This document shows positions 25,475 through 36,848 of a stretch of DNA of 64,000 nt, piece by piece. Source of the DNA: Haematobia irritans (lineage: Eukaryota > Arthropoda > Insecta > Diptera > Muscidae); NCBI RefSeq assembly GCF_050003625.1, contig NC_134398.1, positions 76,788,003 through 76,852,002 on the forward strand, in the 5' to 3' direction. How positions within the stretch are numbered: the first letter of the stretch is position 1; each line of letters starts with the position of its first letter. The position numbers and the translations under genes were made by a program. The notes under the pieces were generated by a model, which was given only the letters and a program-made list of their open reading frames with translations, was not told the DNA's origin and searched no databases.

Positions 25475-25838
25475 TTGCAAAACGCAATTAATTTATTAAT
25501 TAAAAAAGGTAACTATTTTTAATTACTTAGTTAGATTGGCTTAGAGTTTTTATTTGGATTAACAAATGATTGTTTGAAATACATTTTTAATTAAAAAAGT
25601 AAAAAAAATCAGCACTTTTTTTAACTGAATTAGTCTTCCGAATTTGATTAAAAAGTTAATTGTATCAATTAATTTTTTAATTAAACATTTTAAAAATTTC
25701 AATCATTGACTTAATTAACTTAATGTTTCTATCATGATTAAAAAGTTAATTGTATCAATTAATTTATTAATTGAAAAAATTTTCAACTTCAATTAACTTT
25801 TTAATTGGAAATATTTTGGTGATATTTTTTTCTGTGTA

Positions 25839-26118
25839 TGAAACCTTCAGCTACATACTTGGTAAACCACGTTTCCGATATACATATTGTGTCAATATCT
25901 GAATTTTCGAAAATATATTTGAATTCGTCAATTTTACTTGTTAAGCTTTGGGCATTTATGTGACATATATTTAGTCCACATTTTTGTTTAGTTAGTATAT
26001 GTAACATGTTTCGTAATCCGTCATTGGAAACATATTCATTATGTCCCAAGGACATGTATAATAAATTTTTGCAACGTATTTTTGGATTTTGAGAAGTGGT
26101 ATTGATACTTTTTTCCAA
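25839..26118 (-). pseudogene. LINE ORF2 N-terminus (endonuclease start)
   Basis: Minus-strand frame with ICHINAQSLTSKIDEFKYIF and TICISETWFT, the first two motifs of an APE-type endonuclease in Jockey/CR1-like LINEs. It continues into 20400 once the TIR element (20401-25836) is removed. The ORF start at 26118 gives about 50 residues before the endonuclease motif. Confidence 0.85.
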
Positions 26119-26174
26119 TATGTTTATGTATAAAATATAGTATAAATAATGAATTAAAAATCGAAAGCATTACT

Positions 26175-26417
26175 TTAGGCATTAGAGTTAGCAGGACGAA
26201 AAAACAGGTTTAAGCTACATATGTCATCAACTCTTATCGGGTCATCTTTCGGTGACGATTTGAAATAAATCAGTCCACGGTATGAAAAAGCCGATGAAAT
26301 ACCTTTTTGTTTTTTAAGCCTTATTGCTGCTTGAAAAATTTTTAAATTTGTGGCAGTAAGATTCTCGTTTACATATATTACATTGGCTGACTCAAAACCA
26401 ATATGATGAAGACGCAA
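26175..26417 (-). pseudogene. LINE ORF1 C-terminal part
   Basis: IYVNENLTATNLKIFQAAI and SSAFSYRGLIYFKSS resemble the C-terminal end of ORF1 in CR1/Jockey-like LINEs. It is separated from the rest of ORF1 by a DINE insertion and lies just upstream (minus strand) of ORF2. Confidence 0.7.
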
Positions 26418-26435
26418 TGGACTTTTGGTATTTTT

Positions 26436-27453
26436 ATACCCTGCGCCACACTGTGGAACAGGGTATTATAAGTCACTAGGAGTACAATTAGTAGTGTAGT
26501 CAAGTGTGCCAAATTTTATTGAAATCGGTTCAGATTTAGATATAGCTCCCATATATATCGTTCGCCCGATTTACAGTCATATGACCACAGTGGCCAATCT
26601 TTTACTCCGATTTAATTGAAATTATGCACAGGGAGTAGAATTAGCATTGTAGCTATGCGTGCCAAATTTGATTGAAATCGGTTCAGATTTATATATAGCT
26701 CCCATATATAGCTTTCGGCCGATTTACACACATACGAACACAGAGGCCAATTTTTTGCTCCGATTTAGTTGAAATTTTGCACAGGGAGTAGAATTAGCAT
26801 TGTAGCTGTGCGTGCCAAATTTGGTTGAAATCGGTTCAGATTTAGATAAATCTCCCATATATAGCTTTCGCCCGATGGACACTCATATGACCACAGAGGC
26901 CAATTTTGAACTCCGATTTAGTTGAAATTTTGCACATGGAGTAGAATTAGCATTGTTGCTATGCGTGCCAAATTTCGGTTCAGATTTAGGTATAGCTCCT
27001 ATATATATGTTTTTCCGATTCTGACAAAAATGGTCAAAATACCAACATTTTCCTTGTAAAATCGCCACTGCTTAGTCGAAAAGTTGTAAAAATGACTCTA
27101 ATTTTACTAAACTTCTAATACATATATATCGAGCAATAAATCATAAATAAACTTTTACGAAGTTTCCTTAAAATTGCTTCAGATTTAAATGTTTCCCATA
27201 TTTTTTACTAACATTGTGTTCCACCGTAGTGCATTAGCCGACTTAAATTTTGAGTCTATAGATTTTGTAGAAGTCTATCAAATTCTGTCCAGATCGAGTG
27301 ATATTTAAATGTATGTATGTGGGACAAACCTTTATATATAGCCTTCAACACATTTGACGGATGTGATATGGTATCGAAAATTTAGATCTACAAAGTGGTG
27401 CAGGGTATAATATAGTCGGCCCCCGCCCGACTTTAGACTTTCCTTACTTGTTT
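26436..27453. mobile_element. DINE-like repeat inserted in LINE ORF1
   Basis: Starts with TATACCCTGCGCCACAC...GGAACAGGGTATTA, a DINE-type stem-forming start. Monomers of about 153 bp follow, each with AAATCGGTTCAGATTTAGAT and a CCCATATATAGCTTTCGCC segment. It ends in GGGTATAATATAGTCGGCCC and CTTTAGACTTTCCTTACTTG. The same termini occur at 46255 and 61752. Confidence 0.75.
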
Positions 27454-28123
27454 TTAAACTGAGCTATTGTTTTCAGAAAATTATTTTTAAAAAATGGGCT
27501 TATTAGTCGAATCATTATAGTCGAGTCTGGGAAATTGTTTTTGTTTCTAGTTGGTATACGATAAATGGTCTTATATGGTGGTGTTGTAATTTGCAAGGCA
27601 TTACAAATATTATTGAATATTTCATTTAAATTTTCTGATCTATTGTGTGGTATACCATTTACACGCAAATCGCATACAATATTTAAGTTTTCCTGCTTTC
27701 GTTGTTGAGCTTTTAGTGTTTCAACATCATTCATCAAGTTAGATCAAGCTGAGCAATCTGTTTCAAACTTTTCAACTCTTTGGCTTATGCTGTTGATGTC
27801 TTCATCAACTCTTTGCAATTGCAGCTTTATTTTGTTAATGAGTTTGGATTCCATACCTTCAAGTTTGCTGTCTATGTATTTGTACATTCTCTCTTCGCCC
27901 TCTTTTATAGCTTCGTTTATCTGTTTCAACAGTTGATCAGAATCCACATTACATAGATGAGGAGTTTTGGAGATACTCTCCGTCTTTGACGCTTCCTCTC
28001 TCTTTTCGAAACTGCCGTTAGTTTATCTACGATTTCGTCATTTAGTTTGTTGTTATTATTTATTATCTCCGATAATAGCTGATCTTGTTCAGCTTGACTT
28101 TGTATTTTCTCCATTCTCTCCAT
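27454..28123 (-). pseudogene. LINE ORF1 N-terminal part (coiled coil, RNA-binding fold)
   Basis: Minus strand from ATG 28123: a glutamine/asparagine-rich start, a frameshift near 27940, a long heptad-like helix (KLEGMESKLINKIKLQLQ), an in-frame TGA near 27744, then NIVCDLRVNGIPHNRSENL and FPDSTIMIRLISPFFK, which resemble the RRM-like part of LINE ORF1. Two lesions and the DINE insertion make it a pseudogene. Confidence 0.7.
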
Positions 28124-28731
28124 TCTATTGATCTTTGTTTTGCAGAGATTTTAATTTTATGTTGTTTTTGTATTTGTCTTGTCTGTATTCTATTGTATCC
28201 AGCACAAGTACACAACACAAACAATATATTATGGCTAAATTATTTCAATTTTTCTGGTTAGATATATTATTTATTCGCACCAACAGTATTTATTGTGAAA
28301 GTTATATCAGAACTTTATTAAATAGTGCAATAAAGGTGTATGTTTAATGTATATAAACAATTAAACAGCTATGATTTAAACAGAGCAATCACAAACACGT
28401 CCTATCTCTTCTATCTCTCGAAAATAACATTTTCTAACAGAAAAAAAAAACAAAGTGCAGATTTGGATTCATCGTCCCAAATAACCTTAAAACAATATTC
28501 AGTTCCAAATCAACAGAACCATAGTTCCCTTGTGTTATTGGCGTTTGAGGAATACAAACTGTGTGAAAATTTGCTTTGGGCTACTCCCCATCAAGTTATA
28601 ATGAAATCTTAAACAAAAATGTATAATTTTATGTCTTTTTTACTGATTTAGTTTTCACTTTAGTGAAAAAAATTACGATTTTAGCGGCTAAACTCGAACT
28701 TAATACCCACCTTTAACTTAAAATTACATGA
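28124..28731. other. Region between LINE 5' end and the ZGPAT-like exon
   Basis: The left part is probably the LINE 5' untranslated region. A 90-residue ORF at 28340-28612 (+) shows no recognisable domain, and I could not find a CCCH zinc-finger exon that would complete the ZGPAT-like gene. Confidence 0.4.
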
Positions 28732-29675
28732 AACCTCGTGGCGCCCTACATATGGGTAGCGCTGTATTATACGCATAACATTACGGAAATATTATTTCGA
28801 AAAACGTTGGACACTTATTGGGGTCAAATATTAGCTTTGAGTGACCATACACATATTCGTACAATTTTAATACCAGAAATTCATTGCAATTCTCTTTCAG
28901 GGGATGAAGATTCTACAAGCGATACAGAAAGTGAATCCGATTTTGCAGAAATCTCTGATGATAATATCAACGTTGAAACGTTCACTTATGAACTAAACCA
29001 ACCACTTGGAGAGTGGGAAAAATATACAAAGGTAAATAATACGAGAATATATTTTTTTGTATTAACACGGGTATTTTAATTAATGTTAAGGGAATTGGCT
29101 CTAAATTGATGTCAAAAATGGGTTACGTATATGGCACTGGTCTGGGGACAAGAGGAAATGGTATCATCACTCCTATAACTGCACAGATTCTACCTCAAGG
29201 AAGGTCGTTGGATCACTGTATGAAATTGAGAGAGGCAGCGAATGGCGACAAGAATCTTTTCAGTGCGGAGAAAAAACTTCAAAAACAGAAGAAAAAACAA
29301 GAAGTTATAAATGCGAAAGCGTATGATCGGGAAACAAATCGAGTAGATGTATTTTCATTTTTAAACGAAAACATTTTAACCAATCCCGGTGTCAGCAACA
29401 ATGCTAATCTGAACAAGAATTCTTTACAAAGTCATTCCTCAAAATCTCTTAACGTTGAAAGCGTTAAGGTAGCAGATGATATTCGCCGAAAGCAGCGAGA
29501 AATAGACGAGGTAAAAAAATCTTTAAAGCGTAATGCAGATGGGTGTTCTGATATTTGTATCCACCTAAAAAAGAAGTTGCAAGAAAAGTATAATGAGCTC
29601 AACCGTTTAAAAGACGAACAAACTTGCCTTTCAAATGAACAAACTAATCGAAGAACAAAATCGTTTGTATTTTAA
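28732..29675 (+). CDS. ZGPAT: ZGPAT-like G-patch protein, 3' end (two exons)
   Basis: The last exons of a gene resembling ZGPAT (zinc finger CCCH-type with G-patch domain), a nuclear RNA/DNA-binding protein. Exon A (to 29031) has a Tudor-like tail (YWGQILALSDHTHIRTILIP), an acidic Ser/Asp stretch and LGEWEKYTK. An intron at 29032-29090 (GTAAAT...TTAAG, 59 bp) joins it to GIGSKLMSKMGYVYGTGLG, a clear G-patch, followed by ILPQGRSLDHCMKLRE, a Lys/Gln-rich coiled coil and VFSFLNENI. TAA is at 29673-29675 with AATAAA at 29683-29688. The retained intron argues against a retrocopy. The 5' boundary of exon A is uncertain and the upstream CCCH exon was not found, so this may be a truncated gene or have distant exons. 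Confidence 0.75.
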
Positions 29676-29699
29676 TTGTCTAAATAAATGCTTAAACAT

Positions 29700-31132
29700 A
29701 TATATTTTAAAAACCAAAATGAAGTGATCCCTTCTTTAAGTCAAAATGAACTAATTTTGAAGAAAGTTGAACTTCGTATAGCGCCAAAGACATTTTACAT
29801 ATGAACGATGTGAATTTCGTAGAAACTAGGAAAAATTATTATTTAACTGAATAGGAAGATATTTAAGTTAAAATGAACTCATTGTGAAGAAAGTTGAATT
29901 TCGTATAGCGCCAAAGACATTCCATATTTTAGTTAACATTTTCCTATATTTATGTACCACTATACTACAGAATAAAAAATTTTACTGAATTGAATTCATA
30001 TATGGAATGATTTTATTGAACTTTTTTCATTCATTTGGACAAATCTTATGTTACTTATTTGTGGCAAACTTTTTACTTCAAATTTAGAACTGCTTACCTT
30101 CGTTTTTAAATACAATTTTATGTATTTATATAAGCAATTTTTTCTTCAATAAAATATACGTTTTATTAATATATTAAATATATTTATTTAGAATCAACAG
30201 CATCGACTGGCCTTGAAATATTAAAACATATTTTTTTCTTCTTCTAGTACCTTTCACTTTGAATAAGTTGTGGCTAGCAATTTTGTCCACCTTTTACAAT
30301 TTCAATACCAACAAATATAAACAAAAAAAAATCCTAAACCAATTTTTTCACAAAAGGTTAGCGTCACTGAATATTACCTCATAATTGAAGATTTCAAAAT
30401 GAAGTCGAATGAAGGGGTTGTTGGTGTTTTCTTTGTTTATAAACCAATTTTCAAAAAAACGAACATTTTTCTCACTAATTTAAAATAACAAATATTTTAT
30501 ATATTTTATTTGTTTTTTATTATATTATTTTACAATATTATTTTTTAACAATCTCTCCGTATACCATAACAACGCAATTCCAACTAAAAAGAAACAACCC
30601 ACGCGCAAACACATCGATGACAGGTATCGATTACAGGTAGATAAAAGAAATGTAGGAAATTTTCCTATATTCTAACAAGTGTGTTTCCTTAAGTTTTGAA
30701 AGGATTGAATACTTCTTAGTACGAATGAACTAAAATATTTTTCTATGCCAAGTGTTATTCGTATGTATGATAAGCGTTCTATAATAAAGGAAGTCAGAAT
30801 TATCATTTTATAAGAAATCTTACTAAATTTGCGGAAACTTGGTTTTAGTTCGGTTTTTGTTTATTTTTACGAATGCTTTGTTATCAGTGAATAAAATTTT
30901 CATTTTCAGTAGTAAATTCTTATACCCATCGTAGAAAACAGTATTAGTAAAATGCCATGCCTTATTCTAGTTAATGAACTTTTCCTAACTGCTTTCAGTT
31001 TAGGATTTTTTTTTACTGAAACAAGTAAATTTTATTATTTCACACAAAAATTTAACTGAATGGAAATAAAATGGCTAAACTAAATTGATGAACATTTTTT
31101 CCTTTAGTTTCGAAGACACTTTTTTCTGGGTG
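29700..31132. mobile_element. Degenerate TIR element with ATGAACTAA motifs
   Basis: AT-rich, no genes. The right end CGAAGACACTTTTTTCTGGGTG followed by TA (31133-31134) matches the right end of the element at 55498-58364. Near the left, GTGATCCCTTCTTTAAG and AAAATGAACTAA match that element's left subterminal region. A ~65-bp segment with CTTCGTATAGCGCCAAAGAC occurs twice (29737-29800, 29868-29930). The left end is too diverged to place exactly. Confidence 0.45.
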
Positions 31133-31259
31133 TATTATTAATATTTATTCATATACAGTTGTGTGAAAAATAATAAGGACAGTCGTATTCACCTTGTTTT
31201 GTGTTTAGGAATTCATATAAAATGAAAGAATATTTGATAACTGTATGTGTGTAATATAT
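31133..31259. other. Flank of gypsy element with a Tc1-like terminus
   Basis: TACAGTTGTGTGAAAAATAA at about 31156 resembles a Tc1-type inverted-repeat end preceded by TA. No partner end was found, so this may be a fragment. No gene. Confidence 0.3.
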
Positions 31260-31488
31260 TGTTACGAATTTGATATTTCTAGATTTAAGTTTATTTAAAT
31301 TAGTTTCCGTTAATTTAAATTTCAAATTGTAACGATAGATTTACGTCATAACTTGTTAGAGTCATTTCTTTATTTTCTAGTGCTTTCATCTTTTGTGTTT
31401 TCCAATCGTTCATTGTAAAAGTAACACCTTTTGCTTTACTGTTTTAATTATCGGGTAATTAAATACGCCTCAATATAAAAACGTAACA
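31260..31488 (+). repeat. Ty3/gypsy-type 5' LTR (short form)
   Basis: 229 bp, TGTTACGAATTTG...AAAACGTAACA. It pairs with 41372-41607, which has a 7-bp insertion and a few substitutions. It is followed by a primer site TGGTGTCGGAAGTG (31491-31504) that resembles the complement of a tRNA-Leu 3' end from memory. Flanks ATAT (left) and ATAA (right of the 3' LTR) nearly match. Compared with the solo LTR at 41760-42440 it lacks about 450 internal bases including the TATA box and initiator. Confidence 0.88.
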
Positions 31489-31526
31489 ATTGGTGTCGGA
31501 AGTGAAATAACGGAAAAAAATCGTCA

Positions 31527-32872
31527 ATGAAGTTTAATCAGCTTCGAGTAGAAGACTTGAAGAAGGAATTGAGCAAAATGGAGCAGCCGACTACAGGAAT
31601 CAAGGCTCAATTACAAAAGCGACTACTGGAAGAGTTCGAGCGGCGCAGTATTGATATCGAAACACATGTGTTCGATTATAAGGAAGATCTTGACGAATCA
31701 GTAGTAGTCAGCGCCTTGGAAACTCCATCTGTAGCTTCTAATGTTGTTGATTACACATCGATGGTCAATATTTTGAGCAAAATGATGGAAGAAAATTCTC
31801 TAAAAATGCAAGAGAATTCTAGAAAAATGATGGAAGAAAATTCTCTAAAAATGCAAGAGAATTCTAGAAAATTGGAAGAAAAATTCGACGAAAATTCAAA
31901 AAAGATGGACGAAAATTCTAGAATTCTAAATGAGAATATTCAACAAATTGCTGAAGGCATGAAAAAACGTGTGGACCATATCGAAAGCCAAATTGGGGAG
32001 CTGGATAAGAAGATTATTTCTGTGGATGAGAAAATTATGGTTCATGATGAGAAGTTTCTACACATTGAAAGAAAAATGTCAGAGCTGGAAATTAAAGGTG
32101 GACCAGTGCGCGTTATCGAGGGCTCGAAATCCAAACCTCCTGTTTTTGATGGCTCAACTTCATTTGATGTCTTCAAAGTCCAATTCGAAATGGTTGCTTG
32201 TAGAAATTTGTGGAACGACAATGACAAAGCAATTGAACTTCTATTGGCATTAAAGGGCAAGGCCGCTGATGTGATACAAAGCATTCCCGCTGCCTCTAGA
32301 AATAATTATAATGAAGTAATAGCGGCACTTCAACGTAAGTACGGCGGAGAACATAAGCAAGACATCTTCAGGATGGAATTAAGAGGAAGAGTCCAGAAGT
32401 CAAATGAGACTCTACAAGACTTTGCAACAGAGGTTGAGCGGTTGGTCATCCACTTGTGGACCGCATCAAGATCGAGACCTTTGTGAATGGAATTAGAGAC
32501 CTTGATATAAAATGCGCAACATATGCGTCACAAAAGGCTACATTCTCAGAAACAGTAACATTTGCACTTGCACAAGAAACTGCAAGATTGTTGGCACGAC
32601 CTCAAATTCACAAGGTACGCAGAGTGGTGACCGAGCAAGATGAATCAAATTCCGTGATTGACTCAGTGAAAGAAGCAGTTAAGTAGGCAATGCAAGAAAT
32701 GAAGCAAGAGACAACAAAATCCAGAATGAAGTGCTATAACTGTGATAAGCCTGGACATGTTGCTCGTGAATGTAAAGCACGTCGTAAGCGATCAAGATCG
32801 AAATCGCCTTCACCACCAAACAATAGCCATATGTGGGTGAATCCACAGTCCAGTGATTCACATTTAAACTAA
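31527..32872 (+). pseudogene. Ty3/gypsy-type Gag (frameshifted)
   Basis: ATG 31527 follows the primer site closely. The N-terminus looks like a SAP motif (LRVEDLKKELSKMEQPTTGI). A coiled-coil stretch contains a directly duplicated ENSLKMQENSRKMMEE block. A capsid-like region follows (PPVFDGSTSFDVFKVQFE, LLLALKGKAADVIQSIP). A frameshift near 32460 moves the frame, which then has an in-frame TAG near 32684, a CCHC knuckle CYNCDKPGHVARECK (about 32730-32775) with a basic Arg/Ser tail, and a stop at 32872. Not translatable as one protein. Confidence 0.88.
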
Positions 32873-32939
32873 ATCGAGCTAGTTCAGCGGGGCAAGAGCT
32901 GGCTCCCACATGTGATGGCCCCACAATCTCTATAGCAAT

Positions 32940-33377
32940 AGTTCAACAGAAAAATAACAATTTGACTATTGCGGGTGGTATTAATGAATACAAGGGAACT
33001 TTGACGTTGGATACTGGTGCATCGAAATCTATTATTAGATTCGATTTAGTAAGAGGAAAAGTTACACCACTAATTGGAGTCAGACTACGCACGGCTACAG
33101 GTGAACTCGCAACTGTATATGGAAAGGTTCCTGTAAAGTTAACCATTGCAAACAAATCCGTTAATTATGAATTCATTGTGGCAGATATAGTGGACGAAGT
33201 TATAATTGGAGCGGATTTTATGATTGCTTTTGGTCTCAACTTGGATATGAAGCGCCGTGTAATGACCTGTTGCGATATCGAAATACCGGTAAACGTGGGC
33301 TACAGTGAGAATACACCTGTCAGATGTTTGACAATGAGCCAACCAGAGTCAATACCACCAAATGCCGAAACAATTAT
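32940..33377 (+). pseudogene. Ty3/gypsy-type protease domain
   Basis: TLTLDTGASKSIIRFDL is a retropepsin active site, followed by the flap-like TATGELATVYGKV and IVADIVDEVIIGADFM, the conserved ILG-type region. The frame runs up to the LINE insertion at 33378 and resumes after it at 38391. Confidence 0.9.
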
Positions 33378-33543
33378 TCAATTCAATTTTTTCAATTCAA
33401 TTATTCTTTATTTTTATATAACGTTACAAAATGTTATGTAGGTTCAAGTATATAACTTATGGCTAATAAAGAATCATACAGCATGGTTTGAATTCAAACC
33501 GTCTGCTGGAAATTTGAGTTTTAGTTGTTTATAAATTGATTAA

Positions 33544-36500
33544 TTAATAATTCAATTCATCTATTAGAATTTTTCTATAATTTAAGGCTTCTTTTAAGTA
33601 TTTGTATAAACGGTACCAACAAAAATCTTCACCTCCATTTAGGATATCAATGATTTCAAATTGATGAAATATAACCTTCCCAAAGAATTTGAATCTTATA
33701 CTCGCCAATATCGGGCATCGGCCAAGAAAGTGGAACATCGTCTCATCTTCTCCCACGTTACACAGCGAACATCTATGTACACTTGTACTAAATTGATTTG
33801 CATTCAGTCCGAAAAGGTCTCCTCTTGCCTTCATAATATATGTAATCTGTTCTCTATTGGTATTATCGTTTAAATAAAAAGGTGCCATTCTGTAGTCTAC
33901 ATACTTGTATAAATGATTTTGACTTTGCTGCGCTTTTTGTATATATGAGTTGTGGATACTTTTTTGCATTTCCATTCCCAATTTTTGTTGAGCATCTAAC
34001 CAACTTTCCTTATTTAATTTCACATTTGTGGCATCAATATTGTATGCTGTAAGTTGCAAGGTATAATCTTTAAACCAATCCAAATTTTTTTCTGCCAGTT
34101 TCATAGCCAATTTATGTGGCAGTCTGTTATCTTCCATGTCGAAAAGTGCTTTAGATAAATATAGTAGATGAAGGGAATATGTATAAATATGTGCTGGTTC
34201 GTATCCCGTTTCCAAAGCAATTACGTAATTTGGAGTACTGTTTGGTAGGTTCAGCACACGTTTGATGAAAAATCGATATAGTTTCTCCACATCGTCGAAG
34301 TGTGCGTTGCCCCATATTTGCGCACCGTAACTGTGTATGGACCTACAAACTGCTAAAAACATCTTCCATTTTGCCTTTATTGTCACTGATGGTTTTGAAA
34401 TGAAGTTTCTCCATGTTGAATTTATTGATAGTTTTGCTGCTTCTTCCCTTTTTACTACGTGTTTTGCAAAAGATAGTTTTGGAGTTAGTATTAGTCCCAG
34501 GTACTTGTACTCACTTACTACTCTTAGCATTTCACCTTTGTAAGTCCACTTTTCATTTGCTCCCAGTCTTCCACCTTTTCTAAATACCATTATTTCAGAT
34601 TTTGTGTGGTTGACTTCCATTCCCCACGTCTGACAGTATGATTCGAGATTATCTATCATTTGCTGCAAAATTGTTGGGCTATCGGATATTATTACGATGT
34701 CATCCGCATACATTAACAGACGAATGTTAATTTCATCTACATTCAGGCCTCCACCCAAGTGATCATGCATATCATTTAGATACATTGCGAACAAAATTGG
34801 AGATAACAAGCAACCTTGTTTCACCCCGGCAGACGTGACAAAAAACTCCGACAGTTCTTCCCCAGCCCATACTGCTGATCTCGTCTCTGTATATATTTTT
34901 TCTACGAGCCGAATCATTTTGGATGACAGGCCAATAACATGCAGTTTAAATATTAGTAAGTCTCTTGGCACTCTATCAAAAGCTGCCTTGAAATCAACAA
35001 AAAAAGCGTATACTTTCTTATTTTCATTGAATTTTAGTTTTATTATGGCGGATAGATTAAATATGTTATCAATTGTAGAATAGCCTTTCCTGAAACCAGC
35101 TTGGAATTCATTTAAAATCTTTTGTCTCTCCAACAAATCCGCTATCCTGCTGTTCACCATTCCGATCATCAGTTTTCCAATACAATTCATAAATGTAATT
35201 CCTCTGTAGTTGTTCACCACATTTAAATCTCCTTTTTTGTGAAGTGGAAAGATTATTCCAGTACGAAACTCTTCAAAATCTTCACCACCATTCAAAATAT
35301 CAGAGAAAGAGTCACACAAAACTTCTAAAAATTGATCAGTTGCATTAATAAAAAACTCATATGGAATACGGTCCACTCCGGGGGCTTTGTTTATTTTTAC
35401 TTTTCTAAGCAGAACTTTAAGTTCATCGGTTGTAAACTGTCTATCCAAAAACGAGTTTTCTATATTATTAGCAGCATAATGAATTGATTTTGTAATACAA
35501 TTAGGGTTCAAAAGGGATTCAAAATATACTTTTAGCGAATCTGCCGAAACGCAGCTACTAGGTTGATTAACCATCTGCCTTATTTCTTTCGCTAAGGCCC
35601 ACCATGATTTACTATCAGAAATTGTGTCCAACCTTAGTTCAATATTTCTATAGTATTCTAGCTTTTTTCGCTTGCATAGGCTTTCATAAATTTTTTTTCG
35701 TTCCACATAGTTATTTCTGTCCCCCATATTTCCTGATGATCTAAAGGTATTAAGCTTTCTCATTGCCTTTTTTCTGGCTTGTAAACATTCTTTATCGAAC
35801 CACTTATTCTTGAAAGGCACGTTACGGGAGATTGATCTACTCGGGTATGCCTCATAAATCATCCCTGTTAAGTCTGCTAGCTTATGGTTTTGTGCCATAG
35901 CGCTTAGTTTTTCATTTAAGGCTTTTTGATAAACTTCTTTGTGTTTTTCTTTCCAAATCAATTTTGGCATAAGATTAGATTTCTCCCAATTTCCAAGATC
36001 TGTGGTTGGCAAGTTTAGCGTTAGCACAATGGGAAAGTGGTCGGACCATATTTGGTCGTCTACTCTGAATGAACTCACATATTCTATCATTTCCATTGAG
36101 ACACTACAGATATCGATCACTGAGTTTCCATTTAGATTTGCATACGTACATTTTCCATCTTCGTCTCCTATCGTTCTCCCGTTGAGCACAACTAGTCCAT
36201 TGTTATTACATAATTCAATATATCTCCTTCCATTTTGATTAATAACTTTGTCGCTTGAACTTCTTTTATTAGTACAATTTTCCAATATTTCCATCGGTAA
36301 CTCTTGTTCTTCACCTATTTTGATATTGTGATCCCCGATTATTATTTTACAGCCTTCTTTACCTTCTACTGCATTTTTTAAATGCTCAAAATCTTCACTC
36401 CAGTTTGCACCTCTCAAGTATACTGGCGCAATTTCAAATTTACAATTTTTGAACTCACAATGTAACACATCCTGATTTCCTCTGTGGGTACATATAAATT

Positions 36501-36666
36501 TAAAGCCATATCTCTCCAAATCGTTTCGTACGCCATAAATTTGCCCACCTATTCCTCTCCCTCTACTATAATTTCTTGTAGCAGCTTTCCAATAAATTTT
36601 AAAATTCCTGAATTTTGATGAATAATACTCTTGATTTTTTGCTTCAACATGTGTTTCTGACAGCAT
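33544..36666 (-). CDS. LINE ORF2: endonuclease-reverse transcriptase
   Basis: A 1040-residue open frame without lesions. Endonuclease motifs: LSETHV, IIIGDHNIKIGEE, NGNSVIDIC and WSDHFPIV. RT motifs: APGVDRIPYEFF, GIIFPLHKKGDLNVVNNYRG, NEFQAGFRKGYSTIDN, FFVDFKAAFDRVPR, SAGVKQGCLLSPILFAMYLN, LLMYADDIVIIS (catalytic Asp pair) and YKYLGLILT. The C-terminus has a cysteine/histidine cluster CSLCNVGEDETMFHFLGRC. The frame is open for 65 further codons upstream of the first Met, and that stretch encodes the first endonuclease motif (VAYNIHGLANKN, about 36718-36753). Starting at the Met would delete an essential motif, so ORF2 is probably made by frameshifting from ORF1. The enzyme nicks target DNA and reverse transcribes its RNA there. 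Confidence 0.93.
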   Translation of the reverse strand: MLSETHVEAKNQEYYSSKFRNFKIYWKAATRNYSRGRGIGGQIYGVRNDLERYGFKFICTHRGNQDVLHCEFKNCKFEIAPVYLRGANWSEDFEHLKNAVEGKEGCKIIIGDHNIKIGEEQELPMEILENCTNKRSSSDKVINQNGRRYIELCNNNGLVVLNGRTIGDEDGKCTYANLNGNSVIDICSVSMEMIEYVSSFRVDDQIWSDHFPIVLTLNLPTTDLGNWEKSNLMPKLIWKEKHKEVYQKALNEKLSAMAQNHKLADLTGMIYEAYPSRSISRNVPFKNKWFDKECLQARKKAMRKLNTFRSSGNMGDRNNYVERKKIYESLCKRKKLEYYRNIELRLDTISDSKSWWALAKEIRQMVNQPSSCVSADSLKVYFESLLNPNCITKSIHYAANNIENSFLDRQFTTDELKVLLRKVKINKAPGVDRIPYEFFINATDQFLEVLCDSFSDILNGGEDFEEFRTGIIFPLHKKGDLNVVNNYRGITFMNCIGKLMIGMVNSRIADLLERQKILNEFQAGFRKGYSTIDNIFNLSAIIKLKFNENKKVYAFFVDFKAAFDRVPRDLLIFKLHVIGLSSKMIRLVEKIYTETRSAVWAGEELSEFFVTSAGVKQGCLLSPILFAMYLNDMHDHLGGGLNVDEINIRLLMYADDIVIISDSPTILQQMIDNLESYCQTWGMEVNHTKSEIMVFRKGGRLGANEKWTYKGEMLRVVSEYKYLGLILTPKLSFAKHVVKREEAAKLSINSTWRNFISKPSVTIKAKWKMFLAVCRSIHSYGAQIWGNAHFDDVEKLYRFFIKRVLNLPNSTPNYVIALETGYEPAHIYTYSLHLLYLSKALFDMEDNRLPHKLAMKLAEKNLDWFKDYTLQLTAYNIDATNVKLNKESWLDAQQKLGMEMQKSIHNSYIQKAQQSQNHLYKYVDYRMAPFYLNDNTNREQITYIMKARGDLFGLNANQFSTSVHRCSLCNVGEDETMFHFLGRCPILASIRFKFFGKVIFHQFEIIDILNGGEDFCWYRLYKYLKEALNYRKILIDELNY

Positions 36667-36848
36667 AAAAATATCAAAGTTTTTTAAGTAATCAAAAAAG
36701 CTCTGATGAAGATTTTTGTTGGCTAAACCGTGGATATTATATGCTACGATTTTTAAAATAAAAGGTGTATTTTTAACAGGATTTTCAGTATTAATCTCAT
36801 TGATTCTAGATGTTTTATTATTTATATCAAATTTTTTACTAACTCTTA

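Larger units (their letters stand above)
20401..25836. mobile_element. CAATTA-motif TIR element (796-bp type) split by a BEL-type element
   Basis: Outer parts 20401-20605 and 25475-25836 together match the element at 5211-6006. The flanks are TA (20399-20400 and 25837-25838), and removing the insertion rejoins the LINE endonuclease frame, a strong check of the boundaries. Ends read CACACAAACAATTTTTC and, on the opposite strand, CACAGAAAAAAATATCACC. The interior CAATTA motifs are interrupted at 20605/20606 by the LTR of the BEL-type element. Confidence 0.75.
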
